52,887 bases of DNA from an uncultured Treponema sp. (GCA_946186185.1 CAMHMJ010000024.1:1-52887); one strand, 5' to 3'. Numbered from the stretch's first letter, positions 14,521-23,977 are shown. Translations and numbers: made by a program. Notes: a model not told the origin generated them from the letters alone.

Positions 14521-16413
14521 TTGAAGAAAAAAATCGCGCTTTTAACCTGCGGCTGGAATAATTCATTCAACTTAAACTTTATAAGCGGAATGAAAAAAGC
14601 CTTAGCCAGCGCTGAAGCAGATATTTATATTTTCAATGCGTATAATTACACAGAATATTCAGGCTTTTTAAATTTCACGGGCTTTTCAATTTTCAACCTA
14701 ATCAACTACGAAGACTACGACGGAGTCATCATTCTTTCGGACTTGATTGACAATCCCCGTATTCTTGAAAGAGAAAGACAGAGAATCTTGAAAGCCGGAG
14801 TTCCCGCCATTGCAATCAACAAAAAAATCAACGGTCTGAATTTTATAAAAATCGATAATTACACAGGATTTTACCGTCTTTTAACCCACCTTATTATGGA
14901 GCACAGGCTTACAAAGTTCGCCTACGTTTCAGGAAGCGAAAAATCCCTTGAATATGCGGAACGCTACAAAGCTTTCCGAACCATAACCACGGAAAAAAGT
15001 ATTTTTGTTCCGAACGAAAGAATAGTTACGATTGAAAAAAGCTGTTTTAAAGACGCCTACGCTTTTTTTTCAGGTTTTCTTGATACAAATTCAGAACTTC
15101 CGGAAGTTATCGTCTGTGCCAACGACCAGATTGCCCTGGCCTGCCTTTTAGCGGCAAAGGAAAATGAAATCAAAGTTCCTGAAAATTTAAAAATCATTGG
15201 CTATGAGGACGAACCCTTTTCAAAAATCGTACATCCTGCAATTACAACCGTTCAGAACAGCACAACTCATGCAGGTTATGGTGCAGTAAACCGCTTTATA
15301 AACGGAAATACCGACCTTTTCGACATAAAATTTGAAGGAAACATGGTTTTACGGGAATCCTGCGGCTGTTCTTCTGAAAAAACTACGAAAGAAGACGGAA
15401 CACTTTCAATTCTCTCGGCAATTAATCAGATGGAAAGCTCTGAAGAATTTTCGAATCATCTTAATTCCATCGGGGAACTTTTTACAGAAGCCATGGACGT
15501 ATTCTCCCTTCTTACAAATATCGAAAATTACTTTGTAAAATCCCACAAATTTGAAGGAAATGATTTCTGTATTTTCTTGAAATCAGACTGGTCTTCGGTT
15601 CTCATAAACTCAGAGGAAAACCTTCCCCAGAACATCACCTACGGAACACAGGTTCAGCCCCTCTGTTCTATTCAGAACGACAAAAAGTCATTCCGTGAAA
15701 TGATAAGCACCAAAAGCCTGATTCCGGAAAAAATGAAATCAGAGGGAAACAACATCTACCTTTTCATGCCGATTTTCTATCATTCCTATGTTCACGGATA
15801 TTTTGTAACAAAGAACAATCTTTTCATGCTGGAAAATGCCAACGGCTACAAATGGACAAGAAACTTCGGAGACGGAATCGAACAGTTTCGAAAAAAGAAC
15901 ATGTTCAAGCAGATGAGCCAGCAGTACTTAAAGCTTTCAACCCGGGACGCCCTTTCAGGCCTTTTAAACAGAGCGGGAATCGAAAAGCTTGCAAAGCCAT
16001 TTTTTCAGAAAAACAAGAACGAAAGAATCACCACGATTCTCTACTTCGTAGACATAAACCGGATGAAGGTCATAAACGACCAGTTCGGGCACCTTCACGG
16101 AGACCTTGCCGTAAAGACTATCGCAGCAGCCGTTCTTGAAACAGTCCCAAAAAACTGGCTCTGCATCCGTTACGGCGGTGACGAATTTCTTGTAGTTGGA
16201 AACACCGTAAACTACAATGGTGAAGATTATTGTGCCAAAATAAAAGAACGCATCAGCCAGAAAACCTCGGTAATGCGCCTGCCATACAGTCTTACGGCCA
16301 GTGTAGGCTCATATCTTGTGGATCCGGATTCAAAACTGTCCCTTGAGGAAGCCGTAAACCACGTTGATAACCTGATGTACATCCAGAAGCAGGCCTTCCA
16401 CAAGAGCCATTAA
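14521..16413 (+). CDS. Diguanylate cyclase with LacI-type sugar-binding-like sensor
   Basis: This 630-aa protein should make c-di-GMP from two GTP. Residues about 1-285 form a periplasmic-binding-protein type 1 fold as in LacI regulators (ICANDQIALACLL-like motif and IIGYEDEPFSKIVHPAITTV), but there is no DNA-binding domain and no signal peptide. A cysteine motif ESCGCSS follows near 300. The middle (about 320-460) may be GAF-like. The C-terminal GGDEF domain has the active site RYGGDEF near residue 552. The RxxD inhibitory site is missing (PKNW in that place). The TTG start at 14521 is chosen because GGGAG lies 6 nt before it and the upstream ATG overlaps the promoter. Confidence 0.87.
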   Translation: MKKKIALLTCGWNNSFNLNFISGMKKALASAEADIYIFNAYNYTEYSGFLNFTGFSIFNLINYEDYDGVIILSDLIDNPRILERERQRILKAGVPAIAINKKINGLNFIKIDNYTGFYRLLTHLIMEHRLTKFAYVSGSEKSLEYAERYKAFRTITTEKSIFVPNERIVTIEKSCFKDAYAFFSGFLDTNSELPEVIVCANDQIALACLLAAKENEIKVPENLKIIGYEDEPFSKIVHPAITTVQNSTTHAGYGAVNRFINGNTDLFDIKFEGNMVLRESCGCSSEKTTKEDGTLSILSAINQMESSEEFSNHLNSIGELFTEAMDVFSLLTNIENYFVKSHKFEGNDFCIFLKSDWSSVLINSEENLPQNITYGTQVQPLCSIQNDKKSFREMISTKSLIPEKMKSEGNNIYLFMPIFYHSYVHGYFVTKNNLFMLENANGYKWTRNFGDGIEQFRKKNMFKQMSQQYLKLSTRDALSGLLNRAGIEKLAKPFFQKNKNERITTILYFVDINRMKVINDQFGHLHGDLAVKTIAAAVLETVPKNWLCIRYGGDEFLVVGNTVNYNGEDYCAKIKERISQKTSVMRLPYSLTASVGSYLVDPDSKLSLEEAVNHVDNLMYIQKQAFHKSH

Positions 16414-16541
16414 AAAAAGGGCTGTCTAATAAGTTTAGTGACTGCGGTCATTGAGCCTGTCGAAATGACCATTTACACTATATCTGGTGGTTTCGAGAAC
16501 CTCAACCACCGCAAACTTTTCTTTTTGGACAGCCCCTTTTT
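16413..16541 (+). terminator. Bidirectional terminator with large loop
   Basis: GGGCTGTC (16419-16426) pairs with GACAGCCC (16528-16535), flanked by A and T runs, so it can end the GGDEF gene on the plus strand and rho on the minus strand. The second internal stem AAGTTT/AAACTT extends it. The roughly 100-nt loop carries two REP-like hairpins. Confidence 0.75.
16446..16510 (+). repeat. Inverted pair of REP-like hairpins (BIME-like)
   Basis: REP 1 (16446-16470) has stem GGTCATT/AATGACC around GAGCCTGTCGA. REP 2 (16486-16510) is on the opposite strand with stem GGTGGTT/AACCACC. Read on their own strands, both fit GGTnnTTGAGnnTnTCGAAA, and the stem changes are compensated on both sides. Confidence 0.75.
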
Positions 16542-16548
16542 CCATAAA

Positions 16549-18327
16549 TTAATCTACAACTGCAGTTCCTACGTTCATGCTGGCAAGGAAGGCTTCGTTG
16601 GTCTTGCTCTTCTTCATGCGGTCAAGAACGAGCTCAAGGATTTCTGTATCTTCCATTGGACCGAATACCTTACGCAGAATCCACATTTTCTGAAGTTCGC
16701 TTTCGGTAAGCAAAAGCTCTTCCCGGCGGGTTCCAGATTTTTTGATGTTGATGGCAGGGAAAAGTCTGCGTTCAGCAAGCTTTCTGTCAAGATTGATTTC
16801 TGAGTTACCTGTACCTTTAAACTCTTCAAAGATAACTTCATCCATTCGGCTTCCGGTTTCAACAAGAGCAGTTGAAATGATTGTGAGGGAACCGCCCTCT
16901 TCGATATTGCGGGCAGCACCAAAGAAACGCTTTGGACGGTGAAGAGCATTGGAATCAACACCACCGGAAAGAACCTTTCCTGAGGTAGGTACGGTTACGT
17001 TATATGCACGGGCAAGACGGGTAATTGAGTCAAGAAGAATTACTACATCCCGCTTGTGTTCTACAAGGCGCTTTGCCTTCTCAAGAACCATTTCTGCAAC
17101 CTGAACATGGCGGGTAGCCTGTTCGTCGAAGGTAGAAGAAATAACTTCACCCTTGATGGCACGCTCCATTTCGGTAACTTCCTCAGGTCGTTCATCGATT
17201 AAGAGCACGATTAAGTAAACCTCAGGATGGTTAGTTGTGATGGCATTGGCCATTTTCTGCATCAGGGTTGTTTTACCGGCTTTTGGAGGTGCAACAATAA
17301 GAAGTCGCTGACCTTTACCAATCGGGCTGAACAAATCTACAATTCGGTTAGATACTTCTGTGGAAATTGTTTCAAGGCGGAGCTTTTCTTTTGGATAAAG
17401 CGGTGTAAGGTTTTCGAAAGGAATACGAGTCTGAGCAACCCGCGGCTCATCAAAGTTTACGGTTTCAATTCTAAGGAGAGCGAAGAAACGTTCACCCTCT
17501 TTTGGAGAACGGGTCTGTCCGTAAACTGTATCGCCGGTTTTTAAGTTGAAAAGACGAATCTGACTTGGTGAAATGTAAATATCGTCAGGTCCCGGAAGGT
17601 AGCTGTTCTGCGGACTTCTTAAAAAGCCATATCCGTCAGGAAGAATCTCAAGGGCACCGGAAGCAAAAATAATTCCGCCGTGCTCTGTATGAGCCTTAAG
17701 GATTACAAAAATCAGCTCCTGCTTCTTCATCGGTGCAAGATCATCGGCATTAAAACCGTACTTTATTGCAAGCTCACGAAGCTCGTGCATACCCATGGCA
17801 GTAAGGTCGTTGATTAAAAGACGAGGCTTTGATGCATTCTCGTCAGTTCCTTCGCCTGAAGGCTGCAAAACGGAAGGATCTACCTGTCCAGTTGGAACCG
17901 GCATTTCACTTCTATGCTCCTGGGAACGAGGAGTAAACTGCCTTGTTCCCTGCTTTTTATTGTTATAACGCTGGTTATAATTTTTCTGGAAAGAATGATT
18001 TTCGCCTGAATTCTGGGAGCCCTGAGCTGTCTCCCCTTCGTTTTCCTGATTCTGTTCAGGCTTTTCAGTTTTTTCAGTCTTTTCCGCGGTAACCTTTACA
18101 ATTTTTCTCTTTGGTCTTACCGTAAGTTTTACAGGTGCACTCTCCGACTGAGTTCCTTCTTCCTGATTTTCAGAAGCGGAAACATTTACATCCTGTGAAT
18201 AAGAATTTTCATCCTGGGAAATATTGTTGGATGAATCAAAAGATTCTGGCTGGGCTTCGTTGTCCGCCTGAGTCTGAGGTTCTAAAACCTCCGAGTCACT
18301 TTCTGAGCGCCGTTTTCTTAAGGCCAT
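16549..18327 (-). CDS. rho: Transcription termination factor Rho
   Basis: Rho is the hexameric RNA helicase that ends untranslated transcripts. The 592-aa protein has the Rho N-terminal domain ([15 protein letters not shown] near 175-195), the RNA-binding cold-shock fold ([23 protein letters not shown]), Walker A ([12 protein letters not shown] near 345), Walker B ([16 protein letters not shown]) and the R-loop region ([20 protein letters not shown]). It is longer than E. coli Rho (419 aa) because of a hydrophilic, Gln/Asn/Glu-rich N-terminal extension of about 165 residues. GGAG lies before the ATG. It is convergent with the GGDEF gene. Confidence 0.97.
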   Translation of the reverse strand: MALRKRRSESDSEVLEPQTQADNEAQPESFDSSNNISQDENSYSQDVNVSASENQEEGTQSESAPVKLTVRPKRKIVKVTAEKTEKTEKPEQNQENEGETAQGSQNSGENHSFQKNYNQRYNNKKQGTRQFTPRSQEHRSEMPVPTGQVDPSVLQPSGEGTDENASKPRLLINDLTAMGMHELRELAIKYGFNADDLAPMKKQELIFVILKAHTEHGGIIFASGALEILPDGYGFLRSPQNSYLPGPDDIYISPSQIRLFNLKTGDTVYGQTRSPKEGERFFALLRIETVNFDEPRVAQTRIPFENLTPLYPKEKLRLETISTEVSNRIVDLFSPIGKGQRLLIVAPPKAGKTTLMQKMANAITTNHPEVYLIVLLIDERPEEVTEMERAIKGEVISSTFDEQATRHVQVAEMVLEKAKRLVEHKRDVVILLDSITRLARAYNVTVPTSGKVLSGGVDSNALHRPKRFFGAARNIEEGGSLTIISTALVETGSRMDEVIFEEFKGTGNSEINLDRKLAERRLFPAINIKKSGTRREELLLTESELQKMWILRKVFGPMEDTEILELVLDRMKKSKTNEAFLASMNVGTAVVD

Positions 18328-18474
18328 TCAAAAACTCCATTAATAATGATTTATGATTAAAAAATAAAAAAAGCTAAATAAGATTTGTATAAAAATTAGA
18401 ATAATAAGTCATTTTAACTTTTAATCAGTAAAAAAGTCAAGGGAAAAAACAAAATTCCCAAAAAACACCTGCTT

Positions 18475-18512
18475 AAAAATCAGTTTATCGAAAACTCTCA
18501 AAGCGATAAACT
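18475..18512 (-). terminator. Bactofilin terminator
   Basis: On the minus strand AGTTTATCG/CGATAAACT with a 13-nt loop is followed by GATTTTTAAG. It ends the gene at 18528. Confidence 0.7.
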
Positions 18513-18527
18513 CAAAAAAAATCCACC

Positions 18528-18959
18528 CTACTCAATAACATCCGAACGAAGAACCATTGCATTCTTATATTCTGCAGAAGAAACGCTGAAAAGATTTTCC
18601 TCAGGCTCAGCGTCAAGCATTGTAATCTGTCCTTCAAAATTTACATTATTTTCAATGCGGATTCTAGCGGTTTCAATATCACCGGTTACGCTTCCGCCAC
18701 TGCAGATTTCAACCCGCTCTGAAGCACTTACATCCCCTGTAACTGCGCCGGAAATTACGATGGATTTTGCAGACATTTTTTCAACTGTACAGACAGCATC
18801 CTTTGCAATTTCAAGATTTCCAGTAGCCTTGATGCGGCCGTTAAACTTTCCGGTAATAATCAAATCGTCACTGAACTCAAGGACACCGTCAAATTCTGTT
18901 TCAGGACCAAAAACCGTAAGGGTGCGTTTTTCTTCTTCTAAAGTAGTTTTTTCAGACAT
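18528..18959 (-). CDS. Bactofilin (polymer-forming cytoskeletal protein)
   Basis: The 143-aa protein has the bactofilin right-handed beta-helix core (about 14-118): TVFGPETEFDGVLEFSDDL, TGKFNGRIKATGNLEIAKDA and VISGAVTGDVSASERVEI. Bactofilins form filaments without nucleotide and organise the cell wall or cell shape; in spirochaetes they affect helical shape. Short unstructured tails flank the core. The gene is monocistronic. No Shine-Dalgarno sequence precedes the ATG (AACCCT), and the promoter predicts a leaderless transcript. Confidence 0.93.
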   Translation of the reverse strand: MSEKTTLEEEKRTLTVFGPETEFDGVLEFSDDLIITGKFNGRIKATGNLEIAKDAVCTVEKMSAKSIVISGAVTGDVSASERVEICSGGSVTGDIETARIRIENNVNFEGQITMLDAEPEENLFSVSSAEYKNAMVLRSDVIE

Positions 18960-18965
18960 AGGGTT

Positions 18966-18994
18966 ATTTTATAGAAAAAACTCAACTTTCTCAA
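18966..18994 (-). promoter_or_regulatory. Bactofilin promoter (leaderless)
   Basis: On the minus strand TTGAGA, a 17-nt spacer, TAAAAT, then exactly 6 nt to ATG. The layout is identical to that of the 12418 gene and of xseA. Confidence 0.65.
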
Positions 18995-19021
18995 GCAATT
19001 TTTGCATAGTATTTTTTACAC

Positions 19022-19057
19022 AAAAAAAGGCCGCCTGAAAAATCAGACAGCCTTTAT
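19022..19057 (-). terminator. Terminator of the Ig-like lipoprotein gene
   Basis: On the minus strand AAAGGCTGTCTGA/TCAGGCGGCCTTT (imperfect) with a short T loop is followed by a run of T. Confidence 0.82.
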
Positions 19058-19082
19058 ATAACGCTTTATAATTTAATAATCG

Positions 19083-21164
19083 CTATTTAATATAGAACTT
19101 CCAGAAGTCGATATCACCGTCACCAACTGTAGCCTGGAATTTAGTTCCTGTTACTTCATAAGCAGCGTCAAGATTTTTCAATACCTCTTCATCTTTGCCT
19201 AGTTCTTCACCATAGCCCATATCACCAGCGGTATCTACAGCCATTCTTTCATGAATAACATCCTCACTGATTTCCTTCCCTTCAAGATTAACTGTATACC
19301 ACATTTCTGAACTACCTCGTACAGAATCAGAAGTCGCACCGCAAAAGGCAAGATAATACGGTTTTTCAGATCCGAATGAAGGAACTTCAAGACAGCCAGG
19401 TTCACGATCTTCAAGATAATCGTACATACAGCTTCCGTCTGGATACATTACAAATACATGAAGCTGTGCATCTTCATCACCATCATCGTCATCAAGAAGC
19501 TGAGGTCTGATATAAATCGGAACCTTTTTCTGGAAGAAGCGGACAGGAACAACATCATCCCAGGTTCTTTCCGGAGAAACGCTTGTTTTTGCATTTGTAA
19601 TGGAAATATTGAGGGCAGTATCAACATAAGGAGTTGAAGATGTACCTGTATAGCTGATTTCTACCTTGATTCTCTTTGAAGCACCCGGTTTTAATGTCGG
19701 AATTACAAGATTTTTAATATCCTCGCTTGTTGATGAAGCTGGAGATACTATAAGATGATCTTCATCAGCACTGGTAATGGAAATGTGACCTGCACCACTC
19801 TTTACTTCACTGATGTTTGTAATACAGATTTCCATTTCGTATGATTTGTCCATTCCCTGGTAAAGATATCCGTCATCTTCGTCGACTAAATCACCAACAG
19901 GAGTACCGGTAACCTTAAGGGAATAGTCACCCTTGTTTACAACCGGAATTTTACCCATGGCAACACCGTCAGTTTCAATCTTCAAATCAGGAACTACGAT
20001 AACTGCACCTTCATTTGAAGTAACGGTTACAGTCTGAACGTCACCTGCAACAGGAGCTGTAAGAGTAACTTTTCCGTCCTGATCAGATGTCTGTTCAGCT
20101 TGTTCATAACTTGTATATGTATTTGACTGTCCCTTCACTTTCAAACCATTTAAATTAAGTGTTGAAACAGCACGAGAAGATTCTGCAACTTCTTTTGTAA
20201 AACCAACAAGCTGAAGGGTATACTTAAGATCCTGTCCGCCATTTCTGAAGAAAGGAATATTTTTCCCATCGCTTTGATTTTCATCATAATCTAAAATCAT
20301 TACACTTGAGGATGATTTTTTGAATTCTCCTAAAACATTCGACAATTTTTTATCATCCACAGTATTTCCTGCTTTACTGATAATTGTAATCGTCTCATCT
20401 GTTTTATCTTTAATTTCAAGTTCGGCTTTTATTTCATCGCCGTTTTCATCATAGCCTGAATAAGTTACATCCTTTTCCTGAATTTTAAGATGAGAACCGT
20501 CATACATACTGATCCATTCACCCCAGAAATAAGGGGGTGCAACAACATCAGATACTACTGTAACATTGCATGAAGAAGTAAGAATTCCGTCTTCACTTTC
20601 AACGATAATCTGAGCAAGCCCTGATTTGACAGCCGTAACTCGACCATCTTTTGACACTTTAGCAACATCTTCATTTGTAGATGAATATATTAGCGGAAGA
20701 TTCATATTATTAATTACTTCAAGTGGTTCTGAAGTTCCTCGCACAAGCTTTAAGTCGGTCTTTTCAAAAGAAAGGCTGTCTTTATCAACAACCTTTACTT
20801 CAAAAACCTTTGAAAGCTCAAACTCTTCAACAGAAAGTTCAACCTTATAGGTACCCTTCTTGATTCCTTCAATAACAAACTCAGACCAGCCGTCCTCATC
20901 ATCTGCACAGGAGTCTGTAAAATATGCCTCTACACCCTTTTTGTTATAGCTTTTTACGTTCATGTGAACGTAGTCAAAATCTGCATAGCTTGGAGCAGTA
21001 ATGGCATACAGCGGGCGGGCCGTACTTCCAACATATACTGTAAGCTGACCTTTTACATCGATTCTGTCTTCACCCTCTTCCTCTGTAAACCAGTCACAGG
21101 AAGCAAGAGCAAAAAGACAGCCAATAATCAAAAAAATACCATAGAATAATTTCTGTTTTTTCAT
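19083..21164 (-). CDS. Large lipoprotein with bacterial Ig-like (Big_2) domain
   Basis: The 693-aa protein has a signal peptide with a good lipobox (LASC, Cys23, then DW), so it is anchored to an envelope membrane. An acidic EEEGEDR tether follows. A Big_2-type domain spans about 128-205 (LVRGTSEPLEVINN, STNEDVAKVSKDGRVTAVKSGLAQIIV). The rest is beta-rich and acidic, probably several Ig-like or jelly-roll modules. The C-terminal part resembles extracellular domains that end in DGDIDFWKFYIK. The ligand is unknown; surface adhesion or glycan binding is a guess. GGAG lies 7 nt before the ATG and an extended -10 box lies at 21183. Confidence 0.8.
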   Translation of the reverse strand: MKKQKLFYGIFLIIGCLFALASCDWFTEEEGEDRIDVKGQLTVYVGSTARPLYAITAPSYADFDYVHMNVKSYNKKGVEAYFTDSCADDEDGWSEFVIEGIKKGTYKVELSVEEFELSKVFEVKVVDKDSLSFEKTDLKLVRGTSEPLEVINNMNLPLIYSSTNEDVAKVSKDGRVTAVKSGLAQIIVESEDGILTSSCNVTVVSDVVAPPYFWGEWISMYDGSHLKIQEKDVTYSGYDENGDEIKAELEIKDKTDETITIISKAGNTVDDKKLSNVLGEFKKSSSSVMILDYDENQSDGKNIPFFRNGGQDLKYTLQLVGFTKEVAESSRAVSTLNLNGLKVKGQSNTYTSYEQAEQTSDQDGKVTLTAPVAGDVQTVTVTSNEGAVIVVPDLKIETDGVAMGKIPVVNKGDYSLKVTGTPVGDLVDEDDGYLYQGMDKSYEMEICITNISEVKSGAGHISITSADEDHLIVSPASSTSEDIKNLVIPTLKPGASKRIKVEISYTGTSSTPYVDTALNISITNAKTSVSPERTWDDVVPVRFFQKKVPIYIRPQLLDDDDGDEDAQLHVFVMYPDGSCMYDYLEDREPGCLEVPSFGSEKPYYLAFCGATSDSVRGSSEMWYTVNLEGKEISEDVIHERMAVDTAGDMGYGEELGKDEEVLKNLDAAYEVTGTKFQATVGDGDIDFWKFYIK

Positions 21165-21182
21165 ATTAACTCCGTTCTAAAA

Positions 21183-21191
21183 AATATAACA
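21183..21191 (-). promoter_or_regulatory. Extended -10 promoter of the Ig-like lipoprotein gene
   Basis: TGTTATATT on the minus strand gives a leader of about 12-14 nt that contains CGGAG. Confidence 0.5.
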
Positions 21192-21217
21192 TATTTTTGT
21201 AATTTTTTAAATAGCAT

Positions 21218-21422
21218 AAATTTCAAGTTTAATAAATTCTACGTCAAAAATTGGCTACCGGTCGCGTCCTGCGGGTCAAAACCGCGCGCTAGCGCGCTAA
21301 ACGCTGTTTGTGGCAAAGGAACTCATTAATTGCCGCTTTCGCGGCAGCCACAAACAGAGTTTTTTTGCCCGCATTCCGCTACCCTCCCGCCAATTTTGAC
21401 TTATATTTACAAACTTGAATTT
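21218..21422 (+). repeat. Palindromic intergenic element, type B copy 1
   Basis: Outer arms AAATTTCAAGTTT (21218-21230) and its complement (21411-21422) are specific to this copy. Inner ends are CAAAAATTGGC/GCCAATTTTG. The core holds the palindrome GCGCGCTAGCGCGC (21284-21297) and a perfect 11-bp stem CTGTTTGTGGC/GCCACAAACAG (21304-21314, 21347-21357) that encloses GCCGC-TTTC-GCGGC. It lies between two minus-strand genes. Confidence 0.88.
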
Positions 21423-21441
21423 AGGGTTAAATACATAAACT

Positions 21442-23901
21442 TCAATCAAAAATTATTCTTGAAACTGCGGGGCAGATTTCTTCAAGGGGGGCGTACATTT
21501 TTTTGCATTCGGGGATGCTTTGAAGGAAGAAGGAGCCGTAGCGTTTTTCGTAAAGGCGGCGGTCAAGAACAACAACGGCGCCCCTGTCGGAGGAACGGCG
21601 CATAAGGCGGCCAAAGCCCTGACGGAATTTTACAATTGCTTCAGGAATGCTCAGTTCCATAAAAGGAGAAAGGCCTTTTTTCTGCAGGGCTTCACTTCGG
21701 GCTGCAAAAACCGGGTCATTTGGAACGGAGAACGGCAGTTTTACAATGATAACCTGAGAAAGGGAGCTTCCGGGAACATCGACTCCCTGCCAGAAGGAAT
21801 CCGTTGCAAAAAGAGAGCTTTTTATATCATTTCTGAATTTTTCAAGAAGACGGGCATTGTCATCCAGTCCCTGCCTTAAAAGCGGGAAATCAGAGCCCCT
21901 GAGGTTCCGTTCCACCGCCTGCCAGGTCTGCCGCAAGGATTCGTAGGAGGTAAAGAGGACTAATGTCCGGCCTTCTGCTGCCATAATGAGCTTTGTAACT
22001 GCACTTTCAACCCACCCCTGAAATTTCATATCTTCAGGCAGGGGCGCATCCTTAGGCACCGCAAAAAGCGTATTTTTTGAATAAGGGAATGGCGACGGAA
22101 AATCCTCGGTTTTTACCCTCTCCTTCTCTGCAAAAAAAACTCCGTTCCGCTGCATCCAGAAAGAAAAGTTTTTTCCGGTACGAAGAGTTGCACTGGTGCA
22201 GACAACGCTTTTCATGGGCTCAAAAACGCCGGTGTTCATCAGAGGGGCAATATCAAGTGGAGTTCCGGTAAAAATTACATAGAACGTGTTTTCCGCATCC
22301 TTTTGAGCTTCCTGTGAAAGAGCCCTCTTCTGAATCCAGAAAACAGTTTCTCTTTTTTCATCCCACATGGAAAAATCATGAAGAACAGTGCAGGCATCTT
22401 CCAGGCGGCGGAGCAGAAGATTCGTTTCCCAGTAAACAGGTTCATTTTTCTGCTTTTCATCAAGAGCTTCCATAATTTCCCGGGCCAGATTGACAAAGGT
22501 ATCTATGGTTTTTGAAAGAGTCTGTGCCAGAGATACAACAGGTCCAAAGGCCCGGGCAGAACCTTCATAAAGCCGGAGAGTGGATTCTGCGGAAAGTAAA
22601 TCCAGGGCAGCTGTTTCAAGATTTGTTAGTTCTTTTTTTATTCTTGAGGTAAGCTCTGAAAAATGAGAGGCTTTATCTTCCGAATTCGAAAGGATTGCCA
22701 GAGTACAAAGATAGCCCTGCTCGCTTGTCTTCCTTTTTCTATAGAGGGTATTCAGGGGTTTTAAAATCTTAAAACGGTTAAAGGAGGAGCTGAAAAAGCT
22801 GGTGGCGGCGCTTTCAATTCCGTGGGCTTCATCAAAAATCACATGGCGGTATGGAGGAAGAACCATAGCATCCTCCCAGGAGCCGGAATGAAGCCGGGCA
22901 TCGATGTCGGCAAACAAAAGGTGATGATTTACAACTATAATATTTGCATTCAATGCCTCTTTTCGTACCCGCATTACAAAACACTCAGCGTGGTACGGGC
23001 ACTTCATTCCCATACAGGCATCACTTTCTGAGCAGATGCGGCTCCAGAGCTGTTCTGGCGGCATAAAGGTCAGGTCTGAACGGCTTCCGGTAGGCGTTGC
23101 CTCAACCCACTGTGAAAGTTTATCCAGAACATCCGCGTCGTCAAAAAGCTCCCGCTGAGTATTCACTTCAAAAAATCGGCGTTTACAGACGTAGTTGTTC
23201 CGCCCTTTCAAGAGAATGTATTTTACTTTTTTCCCAAGGATTTTCTCCGCCATGGGAATGTCTTTTTCGCAAATCTGACTCTGAAGATTTATTGTTCCGG
23301 TGGAAATTACAACCCGGCTTTTATTTTTATCCGCCCAGAGTATGGAAGGAATTAGATAGGCAAAGGATTTACCTACTCCGGTTCCGGCTTCAAAAACACC
23401 GATGCCGCTGTTATTAAAAATCCTGGCAATTCCTGCCAAAAGCTGAATCTGAACCTTTCGTTCCTCGTAATTTTCAGAGATTTTGGAAAGAGGCCCCTCA
23501 CTTGAAAGATAAAAACAGGCTTCTTCTTCATCAAGCTTCTGGATTTCCCGGAGCTTTACCGGCTCAACCACCACATAGACATTTTCAACCTGATTATCGA
23601 TTATGTAAAAGCCCTGGGCATTTTCACTTGCAATCTGGGCCACATGAATATCTGCATCTGACGGAGTAAGATTTCCTCCGGGATGATTGTGAATTAAGAC
23701 AGAACAGTTACGGGCTTCCTCTACCTGCACCGGCACCGAAGATTCGTTTCCATGGGCCGCATCTGTTACGGAAACAACAATGCCTGAAGAATCTATTGTT
23801 CCCGCAAAGAAAACTTCATTTCCATCATAAGACCATATGGTTTTACGAATATTTTCGAGAACTTCCTGACTGAATAATTCCTGGGCCGTTTTTTTCTGCA
23901 T
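21442..23901 (-). CDS. dinG: JAB (RadC-like) domain fused to DinG/XPD-type DNA helicase
   Basis: The 819-aa protein is a superfamily 2 5'-3' helicase of the DinG type, likely acting on R-loops, G-quadruplexes or damaged forks. Walker A is EAGTGVGKS (171-179), the iron-sulphur cysteines are C239, C296, C301 and C307 (spacing as in E. coli DinG), the DEAH box is at 357-360, and motif VI is QGFGRLMRR. The first roughly 115 residues are an added JAB/MPN domain with a complete JAMM motif: E29, H71-x-H73, S81, D84 (HNHPGGNLTPSDAD), as in RadC. Many DinG proteins instead carry an exonuclease domain there. A terminator and tRNA-Glu lie upstream. Confidence 0.9.
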   Translation of the reverse strand: MQKKTAQELFSQEVLENIRKTIWSYDGNEVFFAGTIDSSGIVVSVTDAAHGNESSVPVQVEEARNCSVLIHNHPGGNLTPSDADIHVAQIASENAQGFYIIDNQVENVYVVVEPVKLREIQKLDEEEACFYLSSEGPLSKISENYEERKVQIQLLAGIARIFNNSGIGVFEAGTGVGKSFAYLIPSILWADKNKSRVVISTGTINLQSQICEKDIPMAEKILGKKVKYILLKGRNNYVCKRRFFEVNTQRELFDDADVLDKLSQWVEATPTGSRSDLTFMPPEQLWSRICSESDACMGMKCPYHAECFVMRVRKEALNANIIVVNHHLLFADIDARLHSGSWEDAMVLPPYRHVIFDEAHGIESAATSFFSSSFNRFKILKPLNTLYRKRKTSEQGYLCTLAILSNSEDKASHFSELTSRIKKELTNLETAALDLLSAESTLRLYEGSARAFGPVVSLAQTLSKTIDTFVNLAREIMEALDEKQKNEPVYWETNLLLRRLEDACTVLHDFSMWDEKRETVFWIQKRALSQEAQKDAENTFYVIFTGTPLDIAPLMNTGVFEPMKSVVCTSATLRTGKNFSFWMQRNGVFFAEKERVKTEDFPSPFPYSKNTLFAVPKDAPLPEDMKFQGWVESAVTKLIMAAEGRTLVLFTSYESLRQTWQAVERNLRGSDFPLLRQGLDDNARLLEKFRNDIKSSLFATDSFWQGVDVPGSSLSQVIIVKLPFSVPNDPVFAARSEALQKKGLSPFMELSIPEAIVKFRQGFGRLMRRSSDRGAVVVLDRRLYEKRYGSFFLQSIPECKKMYAPLEEICPAVSRIIFD

Positions 23902-23943
23902 ACGTATATAAGACGAAACTCTGTCTGACAGAGCTGTTTTTTA

Positions 23944-23974
23944 CAAAAAAAATGGGCTGCCACAAGACAGCCCT
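23944..23974 (-). terminator. Terminator of tRNA-Glu
   Basis: On the minus strand GGGCTG/CAGCCC with an 8-nt loop is followed by a run of T. It separates the tRNA from dinG. Confidence 0.82.
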
Positions 23975-23977
23975 TTA

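Noticed and set aside
21330..21605. Short open frames running through the type B element and antisense to dinG
   Set aside because: They are made of palindrome sequence plus antisense dinG and have no ribosome binding site or conserved content.
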